A stretch of 64,000 bases of DNA from Rhizobacter sp. (GTDB lineage: Bacteria > Pseudomonadota > Gammaproteobacteria > Burkholderiales > Burkholderiaceae_C): assembly GCA_019635355.1 (NCBI GenBank), contig JAHBZQ010000001.1, forward strand, positions 2,790,001-2,854,000, written 5' to 3'. Of the stretch, positions 7,307 through 16,116 are shown in pieces. The first letter of the stretch is position 1, and the number at the start of each line of letters is the position of its first letter. The notes beneath the pieces were generated by a model. That model was not told the DNA's origin, made no database searches, and saw only the letters and a list, made by a program, of their open reading frames with translations. The translations under genes were made by a program, and so were the position numbers.

Positions 7307-9354
7307 ACGGCCCGCACGTCGACCAGGCAGTCGTAGAACGCCGGCCCGCGGCCGAGGTCGGTGAGCTGCTGGTGCGTGACTTCGTTGACGTTGGTGCCGT
7401 CAGGCCCGAGCTTGCGCCACCACACGCCCAGGCCGTTGACCACCCCGGGCCGTGCTCGCGGGCTCACCTGCAGGCGGCAGCGGTATTCGCCGCGCTGGTT
7501 GAAGACGCGCACCATCTCGCCACCCCGCAGACCGCGCGCGGCGGCGTCGTCGGCGTGCATCTCGACAAGCGGCTCGCCTTCGATGTCACGCAGGCTCTTC
7601 ACGTTGACGAAGGTGGAGTTGAGGAAGTTGCGCGCCGGCGGCGAGATCATCGCGAGCGGGTAGTCACGCGCGAGCTGCGGCGACGACTGCACCGACTCGT
7701 AGTTCGGCACGTGATCGGGCACGCCGAGGCCGGGGGCGTCGATCATGCACTTGCCGGTCGGCGTCTTGAAGCCGCCGTTCGCAAACGGGGCCTCGGCGAT
7801 CGGCAGCTTCACCCAACCCACGGCGCGCAGCGTCTCGAAGTCCACGCCATTCAGGGCATGGCGGGCCATCGACTCGTCGCTCTCGCGGAAGCACGGCTCG
7901 GCGAAGCCCATGTGCGCGGCCAGCTCGCGAAAGATCTGCGTGTTGGGCTTGGCCTCGCCGAGCGGCGCGATGGCCGGCTCGTTGAACATGGCATAGGTGT
8001 GGCCGTAGCTGGTGTGCACGTCGAGGTGCTCGAGCTGCGTGGTGGCAGGCAGCACATAGTCGGCGTGGTCGGCGGTGTCGGTCATGAAGTGCTCGAGCAC
8101 CACGGTGAAGAGGTCGTCGCGAAGGAAACCCTTCACCACCTTGGGCGACTCGGGCGCCACGGCCACCGGGTTGCTGTTGTAGACGACGAGCGCTTCGATC
8201 TTCGGGCCGAAGTCCGACGAGCTTTCTTTCAGCAAGGCATCGCCGATGGTGCTCATGTTGAGGATGCGCGGGCGCTTGGCTGGCATCAGCTCGGGGTGCT
8301 GCAGGTGCGCCGCATTGCGCGGGAACCAGCCCGAGGCCGACAGCAGCAGCCCACCCGCCGGGTGGCGCCAGGCGCCGACGAGGCAGGGCAGGATCGCGAT
8401 CAGCCGCGCCGCATTGCCGCCGCCGCGCACGCGCTGCATGCCGTAGTTGAGGCGGATGGCGGCGGGCTTCGTGGTGCCGTAGTCGCGGGCCAGTTGGCGC
8501 ACTTCTTCTGCGCTGATGCCGCAGACCGCGGCTGCTCGCTCGGGCGGCCACTGCAGCGCACGCTCGCGCAGCTTGGGCCAGCCGTCGGTGTGGCGGTCGA
8601 TGTAGTCCTGGTCGAGCCAGTCGTTGACGATCAGCTCGTGCATCAGGCCGAGCGCCAGCGCGCCATCGGTGCCGGGCAGCAGCGCGATGTGCTGGTGGCA
8701 TTTGTCGGCCGTCTCGGTCTTGCGCGGGTCGATGCAGATGAGCTTCGCGCCCTCGCGCTTCGCCTTCTGCGCGAAGGTCCAGAAGTGCAGATTGCTGGCG
8801 ATGGAGTTGCTGCCCCAGATGAGGATCAACTTGCTGTCGGCGTAGTGCTCCAGGTGCATGCCGACCTTGCCGCCGTAGGTGGCGGCAAGCGCGTCGCCGC
8901 CGGCCGCCGAGCAGATGGTGCGGTCGAGCAGCGAGGCACCGAGCTTGTGGAAGAAGCGGCGGTCCATGCTCTCGCCTTGCAGCAGGCCCATGGTGCCGGC
9001 GTAGCTGTAGGGCACGATCGCCTCGGGGTCGCGCGCCGCGATGGCTTTCAGGCGCGAGGCGATGTCAGCCAGCGCTTCCTCCCACGTCACCCGCGCGAAC
9101 TGCCCGCTGCCCTTGGGGCCCACGCGCTTCATCGGGTGCAGCACGCGCTCGGGGTGGTAGGTGCGCTCCGGGTAGCGCGAGACCTTGGTGCACAGCGCGC
9201 CGTGCGTCGGCGGGTGGTCGGGGTCGCCCTGCACCTTGACCGCCTTGCCGTCTTCGACCGTCACGCGGATCGCGCAGGTGTCGGGGCAATCGTGCGGACA
9301 GGCGGCGTGGATTGTGCGAATGGCGACTCGGTCGAACGCGGTGGTGCTGCTCAT
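7303..9354 (-). CDS. Molybdopterin-containing oxidoreductase with N-terminal [4Fe-4S] motif
   Basis: Large molybdenum (bis-MGD) oxidoreductase of the formate dehydrogenase/DMSO reductase superfamily (683 aa). The N-terminal [4Fe-4S] motif is complete: C19-x3-C23-x3-C27-x27-C55. Superfamily blocks follow, such as RVTWEEALADIASRL, LILIWGSNSIASNLHFW, ICIDPRKTETAD and LLPGTDGALALGLMHELI, with a C-terminal molybdopterin-dinucleotide-binding domain ending near the carboxyl end (MHADDAAARGLRGGEMVRVFNQRGEYRC, shown here only as location around residue 600). There is no Tat signal, so it is probably cytoplasmic. No electron-transfer or membrane subunit and no chaperone gene is adjacent. The physiological substrate cannot be inferred. 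It overlaps the downstream aminopeptidase by four bases. Confidence 0.87.
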   Translation of the reverse strand: MSSTTAFDRVAIRTIHAACPHDCPDTCAIRVTVEDGKAVKVQGDPDHPPTHGALCTKVSRYPERTYHPERVLHPMKRVGPKGSGQFARVTWEEALADIASRLKAIAARDPEAIVPYSYAGTMGLLQGESMDRRFFHKLGASLLDRTICSAAGGDALAATYGGKVGMHLEHYADSKLILIWGSNSIASNLHFWTFAQKAKREGAKLICIDPRKTETADKCHQHIALLPGTDGALALGLMHELIVNDWLDQDYIDRHTDGWPKLRERALQWPPERAAAVCGISAEEVRQLARDYGTTKPAAIRLNYGMQRVRGGGNAARLIAILPCLVGAWRHPAGGLLLSASGWFPRNAAHLQHPELMPAKRPRILNMSTIGDALLKESSSDFGPKIEALVVYNSNPVAVAPESPKVVKGFLRDDLFTVVLEHFMTDTADHADYVLPATTQLEHLDVHTSYGHTYAMFNEPAIAPLGEAKPNTQIFRELAAHMGFAEPCFRESDESMARHALNGVDFETLRAVGWVKLPIAEAPFANGGFKTPTGKCMIDAPGLGVPDHVPNYESVQSSPQLARDYPLAMISPPARNFLNSTFVNVKSLRDIEGEPLVEMHADDAAARGLRGGEMVRVFNQRGEYRCRLQVSPRARPGVVNGLGVWWRKLGPDGTNVNEVTHQQLTDLGRGPAFYDCLVDVRAV

Positions 9355-9399
9355 GCGAGGAACTATTGCACAAGGGTCTCCGCAGCGCGTCGCGCGGGG

Positions 9400-9419
9400 C
9401 TAGGTCGGGCAAAACCTAG
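9400..9419. promoter_or_regulatory. Short dyad CTAGGT-N8-ACCTAG upstream of a binding-protein gene
   Basis: Six-base inverted half-sites with an 8-base spacer lie in the 128-base gap between the divergent oxidoreductase (start 9354) and the ABC binding-protein gene (start 9483). The downstream half-site is followed by GGTTTACACTG, which contains a weak -10-like TACACT. It may be an operator, but no recognised regulator motif matches and chance occurrence is possible. Nothing else stands out in this gap. Confidence 0.25.
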
Positions 9420-9482
9420 GGTTTACACTGAGTTCGCCTGGCGCGATCCGCCGGGTTTCGCTTTTTCGGACTCCACAACTCC

Positions 9483-10616
9483 ATGAAACGCCGACACCTG
9501 CTCCAGCACCTGGCCGCCACGAGCGCCACCCTCGCCCTCCCTTCAGCTTTCGCCCAATCCGAGCGCCGCATCGTGCTCGGCCAGTCGGCCGCCTTCAGCG
9601 GCCCGGCCGCCTACCTCGGCACGCAGATGAACCGGGGCGCCAAGGTCTACTTCGACGCGCTCAACGCCGCCGGCGGCGTGAACGGCCAGACCGTGGAGCT
9701 GCGCACGCTGGACGACGGCTACGAGCCCGACCGCTGCAAGGCCAACACCGAGCGTTTCATCGACAAGGACAACGTGTTCGGCCTCTTCGGCTACGTCGGC
9801 ACGCCCACCTGCCTGGCCGCGATGCCGCTGGTGCAGGAAAACCGCACCATCTTCTTCGCGCCCTTCACCGGCGCCGAGTCGCTGCGCGAGCCCTTCAGCC
9901 GCAACGTCTTCCACGTGCGCGCTTCGTACTTCGACGAGACCGCGCTGATCGTGAAGCAGCTGCTCTCCATCGGCCTCACCAAGATCGCCGTCTTCTATCA
10001 AGACGACGCCTACGGCCAGGCCGGCCTCGCCGGGGTGAACCGCGCGCTGAAGGCGGCCAACCTCGCGCCCGTGGCCACCGGCACCGTGCAGCGCAACACC
10101 GTCAACGTGGCCCAGGCCGTGAAGACCATCACCGCCGCCACACCCGAGGCCGTGGTGCAGATCAGCGCCTACAAGTCGTCGGCCGCGTTCATCCGCGAGG
10201 CGCGCAAGGCCGGCTACGGCGGCACCTTCTACAACGTGTCGTTCGTGGGCACGCAGGCGCTGGCCGACGAGCTCGGCCGCGAAGCGCGCGGCATCATGAT
10301 CAGCCAGGTGATGCCCTCGCCCTTCTCCACCACCTCCGCGCTCTCGCGCGAGTACCTGGCCGCCGTGGCCAAGGCCGGTGGCGACGCCACGCCCAACTAC
10401 TCGAGCATGGAAGGCTACGTGGCGGCGAAGGTGTTCGCCGAGGGCCTCAAGCGCGCCGGCCGCAACCCCACCCGCGACAGCTTCATCACCGCGATGGAGT
10501 CGATCCAGAACCTGAACCTGGGCGGCTTCCCGGTGAATTTCGGGGCGCGTGACCACGTGGCCTCGCACTTCGTCGAGCTGTCGATGCTCACCGAGGACGG
10601 CAAGGTCCGCCGCTGA
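9483..10616 (+). CDS. ABC transporter substrate-binding protein, branched-chain amino acid (LivK) type
   Basis: Periplasmic type-I binding protein of the Leu/Ile/Val family (377 aa) that captures an amino-acid-like or aromatic solute for a HAAT-type importer. A signal peptide (MKRRHLLQHLAATSATLALPSAFA/QSE) precedes the family opening RIVLGQSAAFSGPAAYLG. The hinge region GGVNGQTVELRTLDDGYEPDRC and the PBP1 blocks FGLFGYVGTPTCLAAMPL and AVFYQDDAYGQAGL follow. No permease or ATPase genes are adjacent, which is common for orphan binding proteins in Burkholderiales. It lies 69 bases before an M20 amidohydrolase gene on the same strand; the two may form an uptake-and-hydrolysis pair. Confidence 0.88.
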   Translation: MKRRHLLQHLAATSATLALPSAFAQSERRIVLGQSAAFSGPAAYLGTQMNRGAKVYFDALNAAGGVNGQTVELRTLDDGYEPDRCKANTERFIDKDNVFGLFGYVGTPTCLAAMPLVQENRTIFFAPFTGAESLREPFSRNVFHVRASYFDETALIVKQLLSIGLTKIAVFYQDDAYGQAGLAGVNRALKAANLAPVATGTVQRNTVNVAQAVKTITAATPEAVVQISAYKSSAAFIREARKAGYGGTFYNVSFVGTQALADELGREARGIMISQVMPSPFSTTSALSREYLAAVAKAGGDATPNYSSMEGYVAAKVFAEGLKRAGRNPTRDSFITAMESIQNLNLGGFPVNFGARDHVASHFVELSMLTEDGKVRR

Positions 10617-10685
10617 CCTCTTAACCGCATGGCCGCAGGCTTCATGGCGGGTCAGTAAACTGGCCCGACCCCCAAGGAGCCCGGC

Positions 10686-11894
10686 ATGCAGTTGATCGAA
10701 TCCATCCTCGCCGACGCCGCCGCCGTCACCGCCCTGCGGCGCGACATCCACGCCCACCCGGAGCTGTGCTTCGAAGAGAAGCGCACCTCCGACCTGATCG
10801 CCAAAGCCCTCACCGACTGGGGCATCCCCATCCACCGAGGCCTGGGCACCACCGGCGTCGTCGGCATCGTCAAGGGCACCCGCGGCCACAGCTCGCGAGC
10901 GGTGGGCCTGCGCGCCGACATCGACGCCCTGCCCATCACCGAGCACAACACCTTTGCGCACGCGAGCCAGCACCCCGGACGCATGCACGCCTGCGGGCAC
11001 GACGGCCACACCGCGATGCTGCTGGCCGCCGCCAAGCATTTCTCGAACGAGAAGAACCGCGATTTCGACGGCACCGTGTACCTCGTCTTCCAGCCCGCCG
11101 AAGAAGGCGGCGGCGGTGCGCGCGAGATGATCAAGGAAGGGATCTTCGACCTCTTCCCGATGGAAGCCATCTTCGGCGCGCACAACTGGCCCGGCATGCC
11201 GGTCGGCCACTTCGCGGTGAAGAACGGGCCCTGCTTCGCGTCGAGCAACGAATTCAAGATCACGATCCGCGGCAAGGGCTCGCACGCCGCCATGCCGCAC
11301 CTCGGCATCGACCCGGTGCCCGTCGCCTGCCAGATCGTGCAGGCCTTCCAGACCATCGTCTCGCGCAACAAGCGGCCCATCGACCCGGGCGTGATCTCGG
11401 TGACGATGATCCACACCGGCGAGGCGACCAACGTGGTGCCCGATTCGTGCGTGATGGAAGGCACCGTGCGCACCTTCACGCTCGAGCTGCTCGACCTTTT
11501 CGAGCAGCGCATGCGCGAGGTGGCCGAGCACACCTGCGCTGCTTTCGGTGCGGAGTGCGAGTTCGAGTTCGTGCGCAACTACCCGCCCACCATCAACCAC
11601 CCGGCCGAGACGGCCTTCGTGCGCGAGGTGATGGCCGAAGTGGTGGGGCCGGAAGGCGTAGAGGAGTTCGAGCCCACCATGGGCGCCGAAGACTTCAGCT
11701 ACTTCCTGCAGGAAAAGCCGGGCTGTTACTTCCTCATCGGCAACGGCGACGGCAGCCACCGCGTCGGCGGCCACGGCCTGGGCCCGTGCATGCTGCACAA
11801 CCCGAGCTACGACTTCAACGACGAGCTGATCCCGCTCGGCGCGACGCTGTGGGTGCGGCTCGCGCAGAAGTGGCTGGCCACGCCACGGCCCTGA
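10686..11894 (+). CDS. M20 family amidohydrolase (hippurate hydrolase-like)
   Basis: Metal-dependent amidohydrolase of the M20D group (402 aa), related to hippurate hydrolase, N-acyl-amino-acid deacylases and IAA-amino-acid hydrolases. Visible family motifs are RRDIHAHPELCFEE near the N-terminus, GLRADIDALPI, the metal-binding MHACGHDGHTAML, the general-base block PAEEGGGGAREMI, and GAEDFSYFLQEKPGCYFLIGNG near the end. The dimerisation domain lies between about residues 190 and 290. The cytoplasmic location follows from the lack of a signal peptide. An AAGGAG lies upstream of the ATG. The exact N-acyl substrate is unknown. Confidence 0.92.
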   Translation: MQLIESILADAAAVTALRRDIHAHPELCFEEKRTSDLIAKALTDWGIPIHRGLGTTGVVGIVKGTRGHSSRAVGLRADIDALPITEHNTFAHASQHPGRMHACGHDGHTAMLLAAAKHFSNEKNRDFDGTVYLVFQPAEEGGGGAREMIKEGIFDLFPMEAIFGAHNWPGMPVGHFAVKNGPCFASSNEFKITIRGKGSHAAMPHLGIDPVPVACQIVQAFQTIVSRNKRPIDPGVISVTMIHTGEATNVVPDSCVMEGTVRTFTLELLDLFEQRMREVAEHTCAAFGAECEFEFVRNYPPTINHPAETAFVREVMAEVVGPEGVEEFEPTMGAEDFSYFLQEKPGCYFLIGNGDGSHRVGGHGLGPCMLHNPSYDFNDELIPLGATLWVRLAQKWLATPRP

Positions 11895-12004
11895 CGACAC
11901 GCTCACGGCCCTGTCCGGAACTGATCGGTTCTCGTCGCATGCCGCGGCGACAGAACTGATGCCTGCGCCTACGCTGGCAGGCATCATCACTTCCGGAGGA
12001 TTCG

Positions 12005-12313
12005 ATGCTCGACCTGCGACCCGTCTGCGAACACTGCGCGAAAGCCCTGCCCCCGGCGGCCACCGACGCGATGATCTGCAGCTTCGAATGCACCTTCTGC
12101 CGCGACTGCGCGACCGGGCTGCTGCACAACGTCTGCCCCAACTGCGGCGGTGGCTTCAGCGCACGGCCGGTGCGGCCGGCGCAAGACCGGAAAGGCGGCA
12201 ACTTCCTCGGCGCCTACCCGGCCACCACGAAGGTGAAGCACCGGCCCGTGGACCTCGCGGCACACGCACGACTCGTGGCCCAACTCGAAGGCATCGCCCC
12301 GGAGGCCCGCTGA
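12005..12313 (+). CDS. DUF1272 cysteine-rich protein
   Basis: Small cysteine-rich protein (102 aa) of the DUF1272 family. It opens MLDLRPVCEHCAKALPP and has paired cysteines in CEHC, CSFECTFCRDC and CPNC that probably bind zinc. The C-terminal FLGAYPATTKVKHRPVD stretch matches the family pattern. Function is unknown. A CCGGAGG-like ribosome-binding site lies upstream of the ATG. The TGA stop overlaps the ATG of the next gene by one base (TGATG), so translation is probably coupled to the isochorismatase-like hydrolase, and the GlxA-type regulator follows closely. Confidence 0.85.
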   Translation: MLDLRPVCEHCAKALPPAATDAMICSFECTFCRDCATGLLHNVCPNCGGGFSARPVRPAQDRKGGNFLGAYPATTKVKHRPVDLAAHARLVAQLEGIAPEAR

Positions 12314-12858
12314 TGAACACCGCACTTCTCGTGATCGACGTGCAGGAATCGTTTCGCCACCGCCCCTACTGGCAAGACGAGCACCTCGACGCCTTTCTCT
12401 CGCGCAGCAATGCGCTGATCGATGGTTGCCTCGCCCGCGGCATTCCCATCGTGCGCATCCTGCACGTCGACGGTGACGCCTCGTTCTCGCTCGCCTCGGG
12501 CCACGTGCGCCCGCTCGACGGGCTGGCCCGATTCGACGCCGCGGCCGAGTTCCACAAGCAGCGGCACAGCGCGCTCGTCGGCACGGGCCTCTCGGTGTGG
12601 CTGCAGCAGCAGCGCATCCACCGGCTCATCGTGAGCGGCATCCGCACCGAGCAGTGCTGCGAGACGACCGCGCGCCACGCCAACGACGAAGGCTACGAGG
12701 TCGACTTCGTGCCCGAAGCCACATTGACCTTCGACCTCGCGTTCGCCGATGGCTCGACCTTCAAGAGCGCCGATGTCGTGGCCCGCACCGCCGCCGTGCT
12801 GACCGGCCGCTTCGCGACGATCTGCACGGTGGAGCAAGCGCTCGCACGCACCACGTGA
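12313..12858 (+). CDS. Isochorismatase-like cysteine hydrolase
   Basis: Cysteine hydrolase of the isochorismatase/nicotinamidase superfamily (181 aa), cytosolic. The Asp-Lys-Cys catalytic set is visible: D9 in LLVIDVQESF, K82 in EFHKQRH, and C115 in SGIRTEQCCETTARHA. The superfamily members cleave amides or vinyl ethers, and the specific substrate cannot be deduced. It overlaps the DUF1272 gene by one base and ends 4 bases before the GlxA-type regulator, a common pairing in which the regulator controls the hydrolase. Confidence 0.88.
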   Translation: MNTALLVIDVQESFRHRPYWQDEHLDAFLSRSNALIDGCLARGIPIVRILHVDGDASFSLASGHVRPLDGLARFDAAAEFHKQRHSALVGTGLSVWLQQQRIHRLIVSGIRTEQCCETTARHANDEGYEVDFVPEATLTFDLAFADGSTFKSADVVARTAAVLTGRFATICTVEQALARTT

Positions 12859-12862
12859 TCCG

Positions 12863-13864
12863 ATGATCGACGTCCTCATCGTCGTGCCGCCCCGCAGCCT
12901 GCTGCTCGACGTGGCCGGCCCGGCGGAAGCGTTTCGCCTCGCCAACCAGCAACTGGAACGCCAAGGCGAGGCGGCACGCTTTCGCCTGCGCTTCGCCGGC
13001 CCGCGCGCAGAGGCGACCACCTCGGTCGGCCTGCCGCTCGCACAGCTGGAGCCGTTGCCCACGACGCTGCCGCGGCCGACCTGGCTGCTGCTCGTCGGCC
13101 AAAGCAGCGACACGCTGCGCACGCCCGATGCGGCCAGCCGCACGACCATCGACTGGCTGCGGCGCGACATGCGGCCCTTGCTCGCCGCACCCGACACACC
13201 GCACCGGCTGCTGACCGTGTGCGCCGGCACGCTGATGGCCGCCCGCGCCGGCCTGCTCGACGGGCAACGCTGCACCACGCACCACGACTACCTCGACATG
13301 CTGCGCACCCTCGCGCCGGCCGCCGAGGTGGTCGACAACCGCGTGTTCGTGGTCGACGGCCGCGTGGCGTCGAGCGCGGGCGTCACGGCCGGCATCGACC
13401 TCGCGCTGCACCTCATCGCCGACACCTGCGGCGATGCCGTGGCCGCGGCGGTCGCGAAGACGATGGTGGTCTACCTGCGCCGCACGCCGCAGGATCCGGA
13501 GCTCTCGCCGCTACTGGCACACCGCCACCACCTGCACCCGGCGCTGCACCGCGCGCAAGATGCGGTGTGCGAACGGCCCGAGGCCGAGTGGACGCTGGAG
13601 TCGCTCGCCGATGCCGCGCACGTGACGAGCCGCCACCTGCTGCGGCTCTTTGCCGAGCATGCGACGGTGTCGCCGATGGTCTATGTGGAGAAGATCCGCC
13701 TGGAGCGGGCGCGCCAGGCGCTGCAGCGCGGGGCGAGCGTGACGCGGGCGGCGGAGGCGGCAGGGTTCAGTTCGGACTTGCAGTTGCGGCGTGCCTGGGG
13801 CCGTCACCTGAGCGGCACGCCAAGCGCCGCGAGGCTCTCGCCGCCGCGAGCCCGTTCGGGCTGA
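12863..13864 (+). CDS. GlxA family transcriptional regulator (DJ-1/PfpI + AraC)
   Basis: Two-domain regulator (333 aa): an N-terminal DJ-1/PfpI-like sensor domain (about 1-190, LIVVPPRSLLLDVAGPAEAF and LLTVCAGTLMAARAGLLDG) and a C-terminal AraC-type double helix-turn-helix (about 225-325, SLADAAHVTSRHLLRLFAEH and VTRAAEAAGFSSDLQLRRAW). Such proteins regulate amine, carnitine or betaine metabolism in other bacteria. It probably controls the adjacent hydrolase. Its last codons and TGA stop are provided by the left arm of a REP-like hairpin (13852-13916), suggesting the original C-terminus was altered by element insertion. Confidence 0.9.
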   Translation: MIDVLIVVPPRSLLLDVAGPAEAFRLANQQLERQGEAARFRLRFAGPRAEATTSVGLPLAQLEPLPTTLPRPTWLLLVGQSSDTLRTPDAASRTTIDWLRRDMRPLLAAPDTPHRLLTVCAGTLMAARAGLLDGQRCTTHHDYLDMLRTLAPAAEVVDNRVFVVDGRVASSAGVTAGIDLALHLIADTCGDAVAAAVAKTMVVYLRRTPQDPELSPLLAHRHHLHPALHRAQDAVCERPEAEWTLESLADAAHVTSRHLLRLFAEHATVSPMVYVEKIRLERARQALQRGASVTRAAEAAGFSSDLQLRRAWGRHLSGTPSAARLSPPRARSG

Positions 13865-13916
13865 GCCTGTCGAAGCCCAAGCTCGAAAGGGGCTTCGACA
13901 GGCTCAGCCCGAACGG
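13852..13916. repeat. REP-like hairpin with 27-bp perfect arms
   Basis: Arms 13852-13878 and 13890-13916 are perfect reverse complements separated by an 11-base loop. The core arm reads GGGCTGAGCCTGTCGAAG. This is a widely dispersed REP-like palindrome of Burkholderiales and other proteobacteria. The left arm contains the stop codon of the GlxA-type regulator, and the right arm ends 8 bases before the stop of the convergent mdoH. It lacks a T-tract, so it is not a classical terminator, although a stem this stable between convergent genes could protect 3' ends. A second copy lies at 38708-38776. Confidence 0.92.
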
Positions 13917-13923
13917 TGATGGA

Positions 13924-16116
13924 TCACGCCCGCAGCGCTTCGACTTCCTCACCATCGCGCCAGCTGGCGCGCATCTGGTTCGCGTTCGCCGCGGCCAGCT
14001 GGTCGCGCACCCGCACGATGCTCTGCGGCTCGCTCAGGAGGCGCATGCGGTGCTCGGCGCTCAGTTGCTCGGCGTCCTGGTTCGCGAGCAGCCCGCTCAG
14101 CATCAGCTTGCGCGCCTTGCCACGCGAACCCCAGCTGGTGTTGCGCGGGCCCATCGCGCCGCGCACCACGTCGAAGAGCCACGGGTCGGTGAGCGCATCG
14201 CGCCACTGCGGGGCCGGTTGGGCCCGCTTGGCATAGGCCCACGCGCGGCGCAACACCTGCGGCGCGCTGTGCTCTTCGGGGATCAGCAGCAGGCGGCTCG
14301 CCAGCAAACGTTGGCCGAGGGCCGAGCGGCTGGTGAGCACCGTCAGCGGCACGGCGAGCATCAGCGGCAGCGCCATCGGCGCGAGCCAGAGCGTGATCTC
14401 GGGTTGCAGCGCGAGCACGGCTGCGGCGCCGGCCGCCACCACGCCGGTGGTCGGGCCGAAGCGGTGCAGCGCGTCGCGCCAGCCGATGTCGTTGGCTTCG
14501 CGCGGGGGCGACTTCCAGTCGAGCTTGAGGCCGGTGAGCGCCACCACCACGAAGATGGTGTGGGCCAGCATGCGCACCGGCGCTTGCAGCGCCGACAGGC
14601 CCGCTTCGAGGACTGCGCCACGGATCAGCGCGCGTGTGCCGCCATAACGGTGCTGCTGCTTGGACATCACGATCACCGCCACGCCCATCACACGCGGCAG
14701 CAGCAGCATCAGCACGGTGACAAGCCAGAGGCCGGCGATCTCCATCGGCAGCGCACCGCCCCCGAGCGGGCGCTCGCCGAAGAGCCACAGCCCCGCACCC
14801 ACCAGCACCGAGGCCAGCCACAGCGGCGCCGAGAGGTAGGCCATCGCGCCGGTGCCGAGCATCGCGCGGTGCACGCCGTGCAGGCCGGGCTCGGCGATGA
14901 GGCGGGCGTTCTGCAGGTTGCCCTGGCACCAGCGGCGGTCACGCTGCAGTTCTTCCAGCAGATTCGGCGGCTGCTGCTCGTAGCTGCCGTGCAGGTCTTG
15001 CACCAGCCACACGTGGTAGCCGGCGCGGCGCATCAGCGCGGCTTCGACGAAGTCGTGCGAGAGCAGCGTGCCCGAGAGGCCACCGTGGCCCTTCAGCGGC
15101 GCGAGCGAGCAGTGCTTCATGAAGGGCTCGATGCGGATGATCGCGTTGTGCCCCCAGTAGTGCGACTCGCCGAGCTGCCAATACGACATGCCGGCGGTGA
15201 ACAAGCGCCCGGCCACGCGGCCCGAGAACTGCTGCGAGCGCGCGTGCACGGTGTCGAGACCACAGGCCTGCGGCGCCGTCTGCAGGATGCCGGCCGTGGG
15301 GTTGGCTTCCATCAGGCGCACGAGCTTCACCAGGCAATCGCCGCTCATCACGCTGTCGGCATCGAGCACGACCATGTAGCGGTAGAGGCGGCCGAAGCGG
15401 CGGCAGAAGTCGGCCACGTTGCCCGACTTGCGCTTGGTGCGGCGCTGGCGCCAGCGGTAATAGATGCGACCCGCCGAGCCGCACTCGTGGCGCAGCTGGC
15501 CCCACGCGGCCAGCTCGGCCGCGCGGATTTCAGGATCGCTGGTGTCCGACAGCACGTAGACGTCGAACAGACTCGAGGCGCCGGTGGCAGCGAGCGACTC
15601 GCAGGTCGCGCGCAGGCCGGCGAAGACGGAGGCCACGTTCTCGTTGCAGATGGGCATGACGATCGCGGTGCGCGCGTCGCGGTGGATGGGCGCGTGGCCC
15701 ACCGACGCGGCCGACATCGCATGCTTGTCACCGCGCCACAGCACCCAGAAGCCCATCATGGCCGTGTAGAAGCCCGCCGAGACCCAGGCGAAGAGCAGCC
15801 CGTAGAGCCCGATCTGCACGCCGCGCGCCAGGCCCGTCTGGTCGCTGGGCAGCATGTTGGACAGGAGCGTGGTCGCACCCGCGGCCGACAGCAGCACGAG
15901 CAGCATCAGCACACGGCGGCGCAGCTTGGCGGCGCGTTCCCATGCCTGCGGCTCGTGCGCCACCGGCGCCGGGATGTCGGACGGCCGGCCCAGGAGCCGG
16001 TCGGCCAGGCTGCCCCAGAACCCGCGCCACGGCCGCGCGACCATGGACCCACGGAGCATGGCGGGCGTGCTGCGGCCGGGCGCAGCGCTCAATCCGGCTG
16101 AATGATGTTGGTCCAT
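13924..16116 (-). CDS. mdoH: Glucans biosynthesis glucosyltransferase H (OpgH/MdoH)
   Basis: Inner-membrane family-2 glycosyltransferase that makes and exports the beta-1,2-glucan backbone of osmoregulated periplasmic glucans from UDP-glucose (730 aa). Visible are N-terminal transmembrane segments (RRRVLMLLVLLSAAGATTLL and a second around IGLYGLLFAWVSAGFY), the catalytic aspartates in VLDADSVMSGD and nearby, the QxxRW-type motif in LQRDRRWCQGN, and several C-terminal membrane segments (ALPMEIAGLWLVTVLMLLLP). The start ATG at 16116 overlaps the end of mdoG by 28 bases; another ATG at 16059 is possible. Coupled to mdoG as in enterobacteria. Predicted here to be driven from the sigma-54 promoter upstream of mdoG. 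Confidence 0.93.
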   Translation of the reverse strand: MDQHHSAGLSAAPGRSTPAMLRGSMVARPWRGFWGSLADRLLGRPSDIPAPVAHEPQAWERAAKLRRRVLMLLVLLSAAGATTLLSNMLPSDQTGLARGVQIGLYGLLFAWVSAGFYTAMMGFWVLWRGDKHAMSAASVGHAPIHRDARTAIVMPICNENVASVFAGLRATCESLAATGASSLFDVYVLSDTSDPEIRAAELAAWGQLRHECGSAGRIYYRWRQRRTKRKSGNVADFCRRFGRLYRYMVVLDADSVMSGDCLVKLVRLMEANPTAGILQTAPQACGLDTVHARSQQFSGRVAGRLFTAGMSYWQLGESHYWGHNAIIRIEPFMKHCSLAPLKGHGGLSGTLLSHDFVEAALMRRAGYHVWLVQDLHGSYEQQPPNLLEELQRDRRWCQGNLQNARLIAEPGLHGVHRAMLGTGAMAYLSAPLWLASVLVGAGLWLFGERPLGGGALPMEIAGLWLVTVLMLLLPRVMGVAVIVMSKQQHRYGGTRALIRGAVLEAGLSALQAPVRMLAHTIFVVVALTGLKLDWKSPPREANDIGWRDALHRFGPTTGVVAAGAAAVLALQPEITLWLAPMALPLMLAVPLTVLTSRSALGQRLLASRLLLIPEEHSAPQVLRRAWAYAKRAQPAPQWRDALTDPWLFDVVRGAMGPRNTSWGSRGKARKLMLSGLLANQDAEQLSAEHRMRLLSEPQSIVRVRDQLAAANANQMRASWRDGEEVEALRA

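Noticed and set aside
9422..9450. Sigma-70 promoter with TTTACA as -35 upstream of the binding-protein gene
   Set aside because: No acceptable -10 hexamer at 16-18 bases; only a lone TACACT was visible.
13852..13916. Intrinsic terminator between the convergent GlxA and mdoH genes
   Set aside because: No T-tract on either side, and a second copy of the same sequence lies inside icmF, so it is a dispersed REP-like repeat.
13219..16101. A 960-codon plus-strand frame antisense to mdoH
   Set aside because: Arg/Ala/His-rich low-complexity translation; mdoH on the other strand has complete glycosyltransferase motifs.
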